Positions 18,695 through 28,574 of a stretch of 64,000 nt of DNA are shown here, one piece after another (positions within the stretch are counted from its first letter, which is position 1; each line of letters starts with the position of its first letter). This DNA comes from Niastella sp. OAS944. Its GTDB lineage: Bacteria > Bacteroidota > Bacteroidia > Chitinophagales > Chitinophagaceae. The stretch lies in NCBI GenBank assembly GCA_024809215.1, contig JANUBW010000010.1:186001-250000 (forward strand), in the 5' to 3' direction. The translations under genes and the position numbers were made by a program. The notes under the pieces were generated by a model, which was not told where the DNA came from, ran no database searches, and saw only the letters and a list, made by a program, of their open reading frames with translations.

Positions 18695-20698
18695 ATGAGT
18701 ACGGGAGAGAATGAACAGAGCCTGAGGGCTATAATTGACTTATTTAGAAAAGTAAGTGTGGTGATTTTGGGGTTGCATTTTTTAGTCAGCTGTTATGCCG
18801 CATTTAAGGAATGGCACTTGACGCATCCTATGATTGAGAGGCTAATATTAAACCTCGCCAATTCAGGGATTTTTGCAAACAACTACCTGTCAAAACTAAT
18901 AGCCCTAGGTTTGTTGATTGTATCGTTGGTAGGCAGTCGTGGCAAAAAGGACATTAAGGCTAAAGCTGCAAAGGTCATTTTACATATTGTTTTTGGAATT
19001 GCTTTTTACTGGGGAGGTGTTATCTGGTTTTACTTCGACTTTTCGATTACCGCAACAGCAGTTTTATATATTGTTACTACAAGTTTGGGGTATTTATTCG
19101 TTCTTTCTGGTGGCGCTCGTATTAGTCGACTCATCAAAGTACGGATGAGAGATGACATTTTTAATAAAGAAAATGAAACCTTTCCCCAAGAGGAACGATT
19201 GCTTGAAAACCCTTACAGTGTTAATCTTCCAGCAAAGTATCGATACAAAGGAAAGGTCCGGCAAATGTGGATCAATTTAATCAATGGTGCACGCATGTGC
19301 CTCGTTTTAGGTTCTCCCGGTGCCGGTAAAACGTACTTTATTATTCGACATATAATAAAACAGAAGATTGAACGTCGGCAGTTTCCGGGCATGCTGCTGT
19401 ATGATTTCAAGTACGATGATCTCGCAAAGATTGCCTACAACTCGTGGCTCAAGGCAAAACATTTATATAAAGTTGTTCCCCGATTTTTCATCATCAATTT
19501 CGATGAACCTATCAATAGATGCAACCCCCTTGAACCTTCAAGTATGCGAGATATTACCGATGCAACAGAAAGCAGCCGGACAATTCTTTTGGGTCTCAAC
19601 ATGCAATGGATTCAGAAAACCGGAGATTTTTTTGTTGAGTCTCCAATAAATTTTGTTACAGCAATCATTTGGTTTTTGAGGAAATATAAAGATGGAAAGT
19701 ATTGCACGCTTCCTCATGTTATTGAACTGATGCAAATGGAATATGAAGATTTATTTCCGGTCCTAGGTACCGAACCGGAGATAGAAGTTTTGATAAACCC
19801 ATTTATTACGGCGTACTGTAACCGCGCCATGGAGCAATTAGAAGGGCAGATTGCCTCAGCGAAAATTGCATTAGCACGTTTGGCAAGCCCGTTACTATAT
19901 TACGTGTTATCTGGAAACGATTTCACACTTGATATTAATAATCCTACTGATCCAAAAATCGTTGTTCTTGCCAATAATCCGGAAAAAACGCAAACTTATG
20001 GTGCAGTTATCTCCCTGTATTTAAACCGTGTGTTTCGCATACTTCCCAAAAAGGGTATGGAAAAATCTTGCATCATTGCCGATGAATTCTCCAGCATATT
20101 CGCCAATGGCATCGAAAATTTCCTGGCAATTTCCCGCGGCTATCGAATTTTTGTCTATCTGGCAATCCAAAACATCGCTCAATTAAGAAAGAGCTACGGG
20201 CGTGAGCAGGCCGATGTCATTTTCAATTTGGCAGGTAATATTCTATGTGGCCAGGCGACCGGTGATACAGCAAAAGGGGTTTCAGAAATCATAGGCAAGA
20301 TTATACAAGAGCGTGAGAGCGTATCGATTAATAGAACTGAAACTAACGTTAGCCGAAGTACACAACTAGATAGTGCTGTGCCCCCGGCCAAGATTGCAAT
20401 GTTATCCGCAGGTGAGTTTGTGGGAGTATTGGCTGATAATCCTGATCAGCAAATGCAACTAAAAGCTTTTCATGCTGAAATTCAAAATGACCACGCTGCA
20501 ATTAAAGCTGAAGAAGATGCTTATAGAGCATTGCCTAAGCGAAATATCCCCCCTATCGAAATTCAAAATAACTATATACAGATCAAAAATGATGTCATTG
20601 AGATTATTGAAACTGAAATTGAACGGATAAAAAACGATCCGGATTTAGCCCATTTGTTGTTTGTAAAGGCTGATTCAAATAAAGGGAGTTCGGAATGA
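18695..20698 (+). CDS. Type IV coupling protein-like ATPase (TraG/VirD4 family)
   Basis: The ATG at 18695 has a ribosome site ggaggtg seven bases upstream and is preferred over an ATG four codons earlier. About 667 residues: four hydrophobic segments in the first 150 residues, Walker A GSPGAGKT at about residue 206, Walker B-like CIIADEF, and VLANNPEKTQTYGAVISLYLNR typical of the family. It links the relaxase-DNA complex to a secretion channel. No channel genes are present in the window, so the element looks mobilisable rather than self-transmissible. Confidence 0.92.
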   Translation: MSTGENEQSLRAIIDLFRKVSVVILGLHFLVSCYAAFKEWHLTHPMIERLILNLANSGIFANNYLSKLIALGLLIVSLVGSRGKKDIKAKAAKVILHIVFGIAFYWGGVIWFYFDFSITATAVLYIVTTSLGYLFVLSGGARISRLIKVRMRDDIFNKENETFPQEERLLENPYSVNLPAKYRYKGKVRQMWINLINGARMCLVLGSPGAGKTYFIIRHIIKQKIERRQFPGMLLYDFKYDDLAKIAYNSWLKAKHLYKVVPRFFIINFDEPINRCNPLEPSSMRDITDATESSRTILLGLNMQWIQKTGDFFVESPINFVTAIIWFLRKYKDGKYCTLPHVIELMQMEYEDLFPVLGTEPEIEVLINPFITAYCNRAMEQLEGQIASAKIALARLASPLLYYVLSGNDFTLDINNPTDPKIVVLANNPEKTQTYGAVISLYLNRVFRILPKKGMEKSCIIADEFSSIFANGIENFLAISRGYRIFVYLAIQNIAQLRKSYGREQADVIFNLAGNILCGQATGDTAKGVSEIIGKIIQERESVSINRTETNVSRSTQLDSAVPPAKIAMLSAGEFVGVLADNPDQQMQLKAFHAEIQNDHAAIKAEEDAYRALPKRNIPPIEIQNNYIQIKNDVIEIIETEIERIKNDPDLAHLLFVKADSNKGSSE

Positions 20699-20756
20699 CT
20701 AATTCGCCTGTGAGTTTTGATTTCTTATTTTTTGGTCCACTTGCGGTGAACCAGTG

Positions 20757-21215
20757 CTATCCTTCATTTTCCCAAAAGAAGCCTTGCGCATACTCTATGA
20801 ATTGCTTGGGTGTAGTTAATATAGTTTTAAGTTCTTTTTGTCTATTATAATCGTCCCTAACAATCATAGTTTGATTATTGGTTAACCGAAAATACACTGC
20901 ATAGAAGATAACGCCAGCAACTATTGAGCAATAAACCTCTGCCTTTCCTTTATTATATAGTATCCAAAACTGTTCGGCAGTTATAGTCTTCAATTGCCGC
21001 ACTGAAGTCACTTCAAATTCCCGCGCGAAATCGTCTAATGTGTTATGTGGATAGTACAAACCGAAATCTGCATATTCTTCTGGAGGTGGATTAATGCAAT
21101 GCATGACGAATATGGTATTATCGATATTTAAATTGAATTCAATCAGGTTAGAATTTAGATACCGACCGCATTGGTCGTCGAGGAACAGGTATATGCGTTT
21201 TGCCAGCGTGGTCAT
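20757..21215 (-). CDS. Unknown 152-residue protein
   Basis: A soluble protein without a signal peptide, with a hydrophobic stretch in the middle (VAGVIFYAVYFRLT) that looks like a buried strand pair. No family recognised. It is convergent with the coupling protein gene, leaving 58 bp between the stops, and lies between the mobilisation module and the first SusC/SusD locus. Confidence 0.6.
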   Translation of the reverse strand: MTTLAKRIYLFLDDQCGRYLNSNLIEFNLNIDNTIFVMHCINPPPEEYADFGLYYPHNTLDDFAREFEVTSVRQLKTITAEQFWILYNKGKAEVYCSIVAGVIFYAVYFRLTNNQTMIVRDDYNRQKELKTILTTPKQFIEYAQGFFWENEG

Positions 21216-21524
21216 GAGGATAAGAGTTTATAGGACGTGCATAAAACTATCAGCAATATAATACACCCGATGGTACAAACATGTTTCAGTTACGTATAGT
21301 TTATACCAAAAAGCTGTTGAAACTAGATTTGTATTTTTTTATCATATTTAGTAACTTGTACATAAGTAGTTGAAAGTCTGCATAGTGCGCCGAGTAACCG
21401 GCCTTTCTCATTGAGAATCTGACAATCCAGTATTTTTTGAATTATCATTGCAGATAAACCATCCAAAAATATTGATTTATAAATCCAATGGTATTTAAGC
21501 TAAATATTTTTAGCAATTTGCGAT
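21216..21524. other. Intergenic region upstream of first FecI
   Basis: AT-rich, non-coding by eye. It must hold the divergent promoters of the unknown minus-strand gene and the sigma factor gene. Two small inverted repeats are visible: TTCTC/GAGAA near 21406-21418 and GCTAAA/TTTAGC near 21498-21513, the latter just upstream of the sigma-factor start. I saw no att-like copy of the tRNA end here. Confidence 0.5.
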
Positions 21525-22154
21525 ATGAACTTCATGAAGGACGAACAAGAAATTTTAATCCGTTTCCAAGCTGGTGATGCGACAGCCTTTAAATTGGTCT
21601 TTGATAAGTTCTATAAAGATATTTGTTATTTCACTGAGAGGCTAACCGGAGATACAGATGAAGGGCAAAAGATAGCAATTGATTCATTAGAAAAGTTGTT
21701 TCGAATGCATACTCAATTTGCTACGCTGGTCAATATCCGGGCGTTTTTGTATATATCGGCGCGCAACAGATGTTTAGATTACTTAAAAGCCAAGGAAAGA
21801 GATAGGAAAAGAAAACACGAGTTCAGTTACCTTCAAGATGACATTTTTAGGCTGGATGATAACACTTTCCTTGAAATCGAAGAAGCGGAAACCGGTGTTG
21901 TTAAAGCAGTTTATGAGGCCGTACAAGATTTACCACCCCAATGCCGCCAGGTTGTGGAAATGCTGTATTATGAGAAAAAAGGGTATACTGAAATTGCCGC
22001 CACCTTAGGAGTAACTGAATCAACAGTGCGCAATCAAAAGCACCGAGCTATGGTCTTATTGCGTAAAAAGCTAGGCGATCGAAACTTCCTTTTACTCGTT
22101 ATGTTAGTTCATGGTGGAGTTTTACAATATGTCCTGCGTCCTTTTGTTTCTTGA
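21525..22154 (+). CDS. ECF sigma factor, FecI type (locus 1)
   Basis: A 209-residue extracytoplasmic-function sigma factor. Region 2 is visible in the first half (AFKLVFDKFYKDICYF, NIRAFLYISARNRCLDYLKAKERD) and region 4 in the second (LPPQCRQVVEMLYYEKKGYTEIA, then TLGVTESTVRNQKHRAMVLLR). A hydrophobic tail ends the protein. It is followed by a FecR gene and an STN-bearing SusC, the standard Bacteroidota arrangement in which ligand binding at the receptor releases the sigma factor through FecR. Confidence 0.93.
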   Translation: MNFMKDEQEILIRFQAGDATAFKLVFDKFYKDICYFTERLTGDTDEGQKIAIDSLEKLFRMHTQFATLVNIRAFLYISARNRCLDYLKAKERDRKRKHEFSYLQDDIFRLDDNTFLEIEEAETGVVKAVYEAVQDLPPQCRQVVEMLYYEKKGYTEIAATLGVTESTVRNQKHRAMVLLRKKLGDRNFLLLVMLVHGGVLQYVLRPFVS

Positions 22155-22277
22155 AAAAAAGTTTCAAAATCATAGATTTTTCTTTAGACAAACCCATCTA
22201 AGTGTCGTTTCTATAGTATAAGTGTGTTATGGAATTGTTATGAAGATTTTACTAATTTGTATAACGATTGAAACGTT

Positions 22278-23483
22278 ATGGATGATATACCAGCAATAGG
22301 CAGCCTTATCTTAAAGTATATTAATCAGACGATTACCGAAGAAGAGCAGCAGTTCTTAGAGGCATGGGCTGCAAAATCGGACGTTCATAAGCGCCGGATA
22401 AGACAGCTTATGGATATCGACGAGGTAAACGAAAAAGTAGTGTCTTGGGATAAGGCCGGTGGGGACCCTGAACTTGCTTGGGCAAAACTGCAAGAGCAAT
22501 TATCGGCTCCTCAAAAGGCATCCGTTCGGAAGTTAGATGTAAAAATATTTCGGTACATCGCAGCCGCGGTCCTGCTGGGAGCTTTTGCTACAATTGTCTT
22601 TATAGAAGTGGGCGGAAAGCGCACTGCTACAAAAAAGGCCGCTACTGAAACTGTATTAAATGACGTAGCGCCAGGCAGTAGCAAAGCCGTTTTGACGCTG
22701 TCTAACGGCAAAAGAATCTATTTAGATAACGGCCAAAAAGGAGTAATAGCCTCAGATGGTAGTGTTGTTGTTTCTCAAGATGAACAAGGCCTTATTTACA
22801 GTGGAGGCGAGGGCGATGAAGTTATTTATAACACGTTAACTGTACCGAAGGGCGGACAATATTTACTCGTTCTTAAGGACGGTACGAAAGCTTGGCTTAA
22901 CTCCGGTTCCAGTATAAGGTACCCTACGGCTTTCGATAGCGATGGCCGAAATGTTGAAATTTCCGGTGAGATTTATTTTGAAGTAGCTCAGATTGTAAAG
23001 AATTCGCAATCAAAAGCTAAAATACCTTTTAATGTGAAGGTGAGAGATCTTAAGGTGCAGGTGCTTGGTACTCATTTTAATATCAACGCTTATGACGATG
23101 AAACGGATATTAAAATTACACTTCTGGAAGGAAAAGTAAACGTCTCCACGTCAGTCAATAGTGACGGAAAAATACTAAAGCCAGGAGAACAGGCGATATC
23201 AAAAATGGGGCAAGTCGCTATTTATAAAGAAGCGGACTTGGAGGAAGTGATGGCCTGGAAAAATGGAAAATTCTATTTTAATAACACGCCATTATCTGCG
23301 GTACTTAGACAAGTTGCCCGGTGGTACAATATTGAGATAGTTTATGAAGGTGCGGTTCCCTCGTTCAAATTAAATGGTGAGGCAAGTAGATCAATGCCAC
23401 TAGCTGAATTATTAAAGTCATTACAGATGAGTGACATAAAATGTCGAATTGAAGGAAACCGCCTGATTATTCCGGAACAGTAA
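22278..23483 (+). CDS. FecR family anti-sigma/sigma regulator (locus 1)
   Basis: 401 residues: a cytoplasmic N-terminal domain (LKYINQTITEEEQQFLEAWA), one membrane segment near residues 88-105 (AAAVLLGAFATIVFI), then the periplasmic FecR domain (TVPKGGQYLLVLKDGTKAWL, GSSIRYPTAF, EISGEIYFEVA, VQVLGTHFNINAY, TLLEGKVNV) and a C-terminal DUF4974-like module (FYFNNTPLSAVLRQVARWYNI). It should relay the state of the SusC STN domain to the FecI just upstream. Confidence 0.95.
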   Translation: MDDIPAIGSLILKYINQTITEEEQQFLEAWAAKSDVHKRRIRQLMDIDEVNEKVVSWDKAGGDPELAWAKLQEQLSAPQKASVRKLDVKIFRYIAAAVLLGAFATIVFIEVGGKRTATKKAATETVLNDVAPGSSKAVLTLSNGKRIYLDNGQKGVIASDGSVVVSQDEQGLIYSGGEGDEVIYNTLTVPKGGQYLLVLKDGTKAWLNSGSSIRYPTAFDSDGRNVEISGEIYFEVAQIVKNSQSKAKIPFNVKVRDLKVQVLGTHFNINAYDDETDIKITLLEGKVNVSTSVNSDGKILKPGEQAISKMGQVAIYKEADLEEVMAWKNGKFYFNNTPLSAVLRQVARWYNIEIVYEGAVPSFKLNGEASRSMPLAELLKSLQMSDIKCRIEGNRLIIPEQ

Positions 23484-23715
23484 CGAACCCTTTATAATTC
23501 TATCTCAATCCTTTGAAAAACTAATCTCTAATACATCCACTCTGGTGTGCCTGTGCTTGAAACGGTAAATCACCAATCTGCGTCAATTAAACTATTACCT
23601 ATCCGAATGTTTCAATGTTGGCTAGCCAACCGATCACCCTTATCATTGATTGTTTTGCCAAGCCATGGCCATTGACCACATCCGACTAACTTCTTGCCAT
23701 CTCAGGCATTTAAAA

Positions 23716-23739
23716 GCCATGCGGGCGCAACCGCATGGC
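23716..23739 (+). promoter_or_regulatory. Leader hairpin upstream of SusC (locus 1)
   Basis: GCCATGCGG and CCGCATGGC form a perfect 9-bp stem with a six-base loop, 110 bp upstream of the SusC ATG, within the 365-bp FecR-SusC gap. There is no T-run, so a simple terminator is unlikely. The second locus has a stem of the same size at the equivalent place (36265-36288). Confidence 0.45.
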
Positions 23740-23848
23740 CGAATCAAGGTTAGGAAAAAACGTTTGGTATCGTATTATTTAACCTTAACACTCAAAGGTA
23801 ATGGTAATTTATTATCTATGTCCGCCTATAACCAAAACACTGCGGATT

Positions 23849-26800
23849 ATGAAATTGACTGCGACTATATTATTAATCTCGTGTTTGCACGTGTTTGCAA
23901 ATGGCTTCAGCCAAGGGGCTGTGACTTTAAATGAAAAAGGCACTCCTCTTTCAACCATTTTCGAAAAGGTTAAGCGTCAGACTGGAATGGTTTTCTGGTT
24001 TAGAAGTGATCAGCTTGAAAATGCCAAGCCGGTTACTATTCACGTAGAAAATGTTCCATTAATAGAAGCGCTTGATAAAATATTTGAAGACCAGCCTTTG
24101 TCCTATATAATCAAAGACAAACGTGTTTTTGTTAAAACGCGAGAGACCGAAAAAAAAGTAAATGAGTCTCTTCCTCCTATTAATATAAAAGGACGTGTGG
24201 TCAATGAAAGAAGTGATCCGGTTGAAGGAGTGACGGTAAGAATCAAGGCGTCAGACAAGTCTACTGTTACCGATGCTAATGGGGAGTTTACGCTTTTTGC
24301 TGGAGACGATGATGCTACTTTGGTTTTTACACATGTGAGCATGGAAACCTTTGAATTAAAAGTTTCGGGTAAAAAGGATCTGGTTATTAACTTAAAGTCT
24401 AAGATCAGTATTCTTGACGAAATGCAAGTCATAGCTTACGGTTCAGTCACCAAGCGCATGAATACTGGCAACGTATCGACGGTAAAGGCAGAGGAGATTC
24501 AGCGACAACCCGTTTCCAATCCTCTCGCCGCACTATCCGGGCGTGTCGCAGGGATGACCGTTACTCAAAACTCGGGGCTACCGGGATCTCCTGTTAATAT
24601 CGAGATAAGGGGACGAACTTCCTTGCCCGCCTCCGTCAGCGGGCTCGGTGTCTCTAACGATCCGTTATTTATTATTGATGGAATACCTTTTGCTCCCAAT
24701 AATCTGCCGGTCAGCAAACTTACATCTGCTCTTGGTACAGATGCTGGCCTCAGCCCATTTAGTTTACTTAACCCTAGTGAAATCGAAAGCATCGATGTCC
24801 TCAAAGATGCTGATGCCACCGCCATTTATGGAAGCCGTGGTGCTAATGGAGTAGTCTTAATCACCACAAAAAAAGGTAAAACCGGTAAAACACAGGTGCA
24901 GGTGAATTATTATTCGGGTATTAGCAAGGTTACCAGGACGATGGATTTTTTAAACACAGAACACTTCCGTTCTTTTAGAAAGGAAGCATTTGCCAACGAT
25001 AATGTAGTTCCCAATCCTATAAATGCACCTGATCTTCTGGTTTTTGATTCCAGCCGCTATACCAATTTTACAAAGAGTTTAATTGGTGGTACTGCAAAAA
25101 TGACAAATATTGAAACCAGTTTATCTGGTGGAAATGCTAATACGCAGTTTTTGTTAGGCGTAAGTTACAGGAGAGAAACTACTGTTTATCCAGGTGACAT
25201 GTTTGACCGTAAAGGGTCTCTGCATTTAAATATAAACCACAGTTCCGTCGACAGAAAATTAAGTGTTTCCTATAACGGCATCATTTTATCAGACTATAAT
25301 AAGCTTACAGAAACGGACCTCACGACAAGTATAAACCTTGCGCCTAACTATCCTGAGTTAATTGATGGTAATGGAAATCTGGTGTGGTCCTATAATGGAA
25401 GAATTCTCGCAAATCCCTATAGCTATTTAAAACAAAGTTATCTTGCGAAATCTGAAAATTTTCTAAATAATGTCCGGCTTTCTTATTTAATCTTTCCATG
25501 GTTGACAGTGTCTGCAAACAGTGGGCTTAACATGGTTTTTGTCAACGAAACTAAAACAATACCCAAATCGTCCGAAAACCCAGTCAACAATCCACAAGGT
25601 CGTTTAGAACTGGGTAAGAGCAATTTTAAAACCTGGATTTTCGAGCCACAAATAGAATTTAAAAAGGATTTCAACAGACATGTAATGAGTGTCGTGGCAG
25701 GATATGAATGGCAAAAATTACTGTCAGATGCAACGACCATATCAGCAGCGGGGTTTGTAAATGATGCTTTAATAAATAATGTGAATGCCGCTTCAGCTAT
25801 TTCACCGCCCAACAATTTAAACGATGAATATAAATATGCTGCCGCTTTTGGCAGAATAAATTATAACTATGATGGTAAATATTTAATCAATTTTAGCGGA
25901 CGACGTGACGGTAGCAGCAGGTTTGGGCCTGGAAAGCAATTTGCCAATTTTGGAGCGGTAGGAGCGGCATGGATTTTCTCCAATGAAAAATTTCTTGATG
26001 GTTTCCCGCTGTTAAGCTTTGGTAAACTCAGAGCAAGTTATGGCATAACAGGTAATGATAAACTGCCCAATTATCTTTTCCTGCCTGCATGGAGTTCAAC
26101 TGATGCCCCTTATCAGGGCACCCCGGGTTTAACGCCAAAGAACTTATTTAATCCTGATTACAGTTGGGAGGTGAACCGCAAATTGGAAGCTGGCCTGGAG
26201 CTTGGTCTTTTGAAAGACCGAATAATATTTTCCACCAGTTATTATCGTAACCGGAGCAGTAATCAATTGATTTATTATCCCATGCCATCACAGTCCGGGT
26301 TTCCCATTCTTATACAAAATCTGAATGCACTTATTGAAAATGCCGGATTTGAATTTGATTTTAATTCAAAGATTATTAATAAACCTAAGTTTAAATGGTC
26401 AACCTCCGTCCTACTGACGCTTCCCAAAAATAAACTTATTGCCTTTCCTGAACTAAGTACATCAAGTTATGCATCTTATTTAGAAATAGGCAAATCACTT
26501 AACCAGGCAAGGGGATATAAATATAATGGCGTTGACCCTGAGACTGGCGTTTACACATTTTTAGATATTGATGGCAAACCTACTACCACTCCTGACCCAT
26601 TAAAAGACCAGGTGCCTCTTGGCAGTCTTGATCCAAAGTTTTATGGCTCGTTTAGAAACACTATTACTATATCAAGATTTGAAATAGATATATTCTTTGA
26701 GTTCAGAAAGCAGCCGGGATCGAATTATTTAAACAGTTTACCATCTCAGGGAATAGGCCGATCTTTTTTGAATTATCCGACAACGGTGCTTGACAGATGG

Positions 26801-27133
26801 CAAAAGCCAGGAGATCAGACTGAATTTGAAAGGTATTCCTGGGCAGTTGGTTCACCGGCCTACGATGCAGCCACTACCTTTTTTAGCCGTGTGTACACCA
26901 ATTCCGCCAGGTATAGTGACGCATCTTTTATACGGTTAAAGAACGCCGCCATTTATTATAGTTTTAACCCTGCTCTTCTACAACGTATTCATGTTAAAAA
27001 TTTAAAATGTTACGTTACGGGAAACAATTTATTAACTATAACAAGTTACAGAGGGACAGATCCTGAAACTCAAAATTTATATAAAATGCCACCTCTCAGA
27101 ACTATTGTGGCAGGCATTCAGGTAACCCTTTAA
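23849..27133 (+). CDS. SusC/RagA TonB-dependent receptor with N-terminal STN domain (locus 1)
   Basis: The ATG at 23849 begins a proper signal peptide (MKLTATILLISCLHVFANGFSQ); the upstream frame is not signal-like. About 1094 residues: STN domain (about 25-95, TPLSTIFEKVKRQTGMVFWF), carboxypeptidase-D-like beta domain (INIKGRVVNERSDPVEGVTV), plug (FIIDGIPFAP, ATAIYGSRGANGVVLITTKK) and barrel. The STN domain indicates signalling to FecR/FecI as well as transport. SusD follows after 10 bp. The substrate is unknown; context suggests peptides rather than glycans (inference). Confidence 0.95.
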   Translation: MKLTATILLISCLHVFANGFSQGAVTLNEKGTPLSTIFEKVKRQTGMVFWFRSDQLENAKPVTIHVENVPLIEALDKIFEDQPLSYIIKDKRVFVKTRETEKKVNESLPPINIKGRVVNERSDPVEGVTVRIKASDKSTVTDANGEFTLFAGDDDATLVFTHVSMETFELKVSGKKDLVINLKSKISILDEMQVIAYGSVTKRMNTGNVSTVKAEEIQRQPVSNPLAALSGRVAGMTVTQNSGLPGSPVNIEIRGRTSLPASVSGLGVSNDPLFIIDGIPFAPNNLPVSKLTSALGTDAGLSPFSLLNPSEIESIDVLKDADATAIYGSRGANGVVLITTKKGKTGKTQVQVNYYSGISKVTRTMDFLNTEHFRSFRKEAFANDNVVPNPINAPDLLVFDSSRYTNFTKSLIGGTAKMTNIETSLSGGNANTQFLLGVSYRRETTVYPGDMFDRKGSLHLNINHSSVDRKLSVSYNGIILSDYNKLTETDLTTSINLAPNYPELIDGNGNLVWSYNGRILANPYSYLKQSYLAKSENFLNNVRLSYLIFPWLTVSANSGLNMVFVNETKTIPKSSENPVNNPQGRLELGKSNFKTWIFEPQIEFKKDFNRHVMSVVAGYEWQKLLSDATTISAAGFVNDALINNVNAASAISPPNNLNDEYKYAAAFGRINYNYDGKYLINFSGRRDGSSRFGPGKQFANFGAVGAAWIFSNEKFLDGFPLLSFGKLRASYGITGNDKLPNYLFLPAWSSTDAPYQGTPGLTPKNLFNPDYSWEVNRKLEAGLELGLLKDRIIFSTSYYRNRSSNQLIYYPMPSQSGFPILIQNLNALIENAGFEFDFNSKIINKPKFKWSTSVLLTLPKNKLIAFPELSTSSYASYLEIGKSLNQARGYKYNGVDPETGVYTFLDIDGKPTTTPDPLKDQVPLGSLDPKFYGSFRNTITISRFEIDIFFEFRKQPGSNYLNSLPSQGIGRSFLNYPTTVLDRWQKPGDQTEFERYSWAVGSPAYDAATTFFSRVYTNSARYSDASFIRLKNAAIYYSFNPALLQRIHVKNLKCYVTGNNLLTITSYRGTDPETQNLYKMPPLRTIVAGIQVTL

Positions 27134-27143
27134 ATTATAAACC

Positions 27144-28568
27144 ATGAAGAAGATAACTCAATATAAATTTTTATTACGGATACTTACTATATCTGCTCAT
27201 GTAATAGTCCTCGCTATTATACTGCCGGGTTGCAAAAAGAGTATAGAAATCGATCCTCCCATAGATAGGATTATTACAGACCAGGTGTTTGAAAGCAATG
27301 CAACGGCAAACTCTGCAGTAGCCGGACTATATAGCCAGATGATGTCAACCCCGTATTCTTTTTATAGTGGTTATATTGAAATATATTCAGGTCTTTCCGC
27401 CGATGAATGGGACAATACCACTTCCTATAACTTAGAGGATGATTTTAGAAACAATGCTATAAAATCCGATAATACTATTATTCAAACAAACTTTTGGGCA
27501 CAACCCTATTTTTATATTTACACATGCAATGCATTAATCGAAGGGTTAGAAAAATCTACGAGCTTAACGGACAGTGCGAGGAATCAGTTGCTTGGTGAGG
27601 CTAAATTCAACAGGGCACTGAATTACTTTTATCTGACTAATTTTTTCGGTGATGTTCCCCTCGTCCTAACCACCGATAGTAAGGTAAGCTCGAAGATAGC
27701 CCGCACCGCCAGTTCTACTGTCATTGATCAAATCATCACTGATTTAAAGGATGCTCAAAGTTTACTAACACCAGTTTACTATGGCACGGATAAAGCGAGA
27801 CCCAATAAATGGGCAGCAACGGCGCTACTTGCGAGGGTGTATCTATATAAACAAAATTGGTCTGGAGCTGAAGCGGAAGCCGGAGCTGTTATCAACGCCG
27901 GTATGTACGAGCTTGTTGATGTAGATAATACATTTTTGACCGATGGCAATACAGAGTCGCTTTGGACGCTGTTTTCCTCTAACACATACTTTAATACCAG
28001 TTTTTACCCAATGTATTTTGTTCCGGCCTATAATGGTATGATCCCAACTTATACAATCTCGCCATCACTTCTATCTAGTTTTGAAACTGGAGATAAAAGA
28101 AAAGCTTCCTGGATTGGCACGACAACCATTGATGTTAACGGTGTACCTACTGATTTTAATTATCTTAATAAATATAAGGATATTGGCGGGTCAACCTCGG
28201 TTACCGAAGCTCCAATGCCTTTGCGTCTTGCAGAACAATATCTCATCCGGGCTGAGGCCAGGGCGCATTTAAACAAATTGCTTGAAGCGAAAGATGACCT
28301 TAGTGCTGTGCGACAAAGAGCCGGACTAACTACCATTACATTCTCTGATCAATCTTCTATACTGTCTGCAATTGAACATGAGCGTCAGGTTGAGCTATTT
28401 GGGGAATGGGGGCATCGATGGTTTGACTTAAAAAGAAACGGTGATGCAACTACGGTACTAGCACCAATAAAAGGACCTAGCTGGCAGGGAACCGACATTT
28501 ACTATCCCATTCCCGTTGCAGAAATATTAAAGTTTAAGGGGCTTTCTCAAAATGATGGTTATAAATAA
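27144..28568 (+). CDS. SusD/RagB family lipoprotein (locus 1)
   Basis: 474 residues with a signal and lipobox (ILPGC, followed by KKS). SusD features: EIDPPIDRIITDQVFESNATA, LLGEAKFNRALNYFYLTNFFG, RPNKWAATALLARVYLYKQN, LRLAEQYLIRAEARAHL, ERQVELFGEWGHRWFDLKRNG and a C-terminal YYPIPVAEILK. It forms the surface lid for the preceding SusC. The gap to the TlpA-like gene is only 6 bp, tying that protein to the uptake system. Confidence 0.95.
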   Translation: MKKITQYKFLLRILTISAHVIVLAIILPGCKKSIEIDPPIDRIITDQVFESNATANSAVAGLYSQMMSTPYSFYSGYIEIYSGLSADEWDNTTSYNLEDDFRNNAIKSDNTIIQTNFWAQPYFYIYTCNALIEGLEKSTSLTDSARNQLLGEAKFNRALNYFYLTNFFGDVPLVLTTDSKVSSKIARTASSTVIDQIITDLKDAQSLLTPVYYGTDKARPNKWAATALLARVYLYKQNWSGAEAEAGAVINAGMYELVDVDNTFLTDGNTESLWTLFSSNTYFNTSFYPMYFVPAYNGMIPTYTISPSLLSSFETGDKRKASWIGTTTIDVNGVPTDFNYLNKYKDIGGSTSVTEAPMPLRLAEQYLIRAEARAHLNKLLEAKDDLSAVRQRAGLTTITFSDQSSILSAIEHERQVELFGEWGHRWFDLKRNGDATTVLAPIKGPSWQGTDIYYPIPVAEILKFKGLSQNDGYK

Positions 28569-28574
28569 ATTTGT

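Noticed and set aside
23650-23934. Frame of 94 codons upstream of SusC in locus 1
   Set aside because: It overlaps the leader hairpin and the SusC signal in another frame and lacks protein-like composition.
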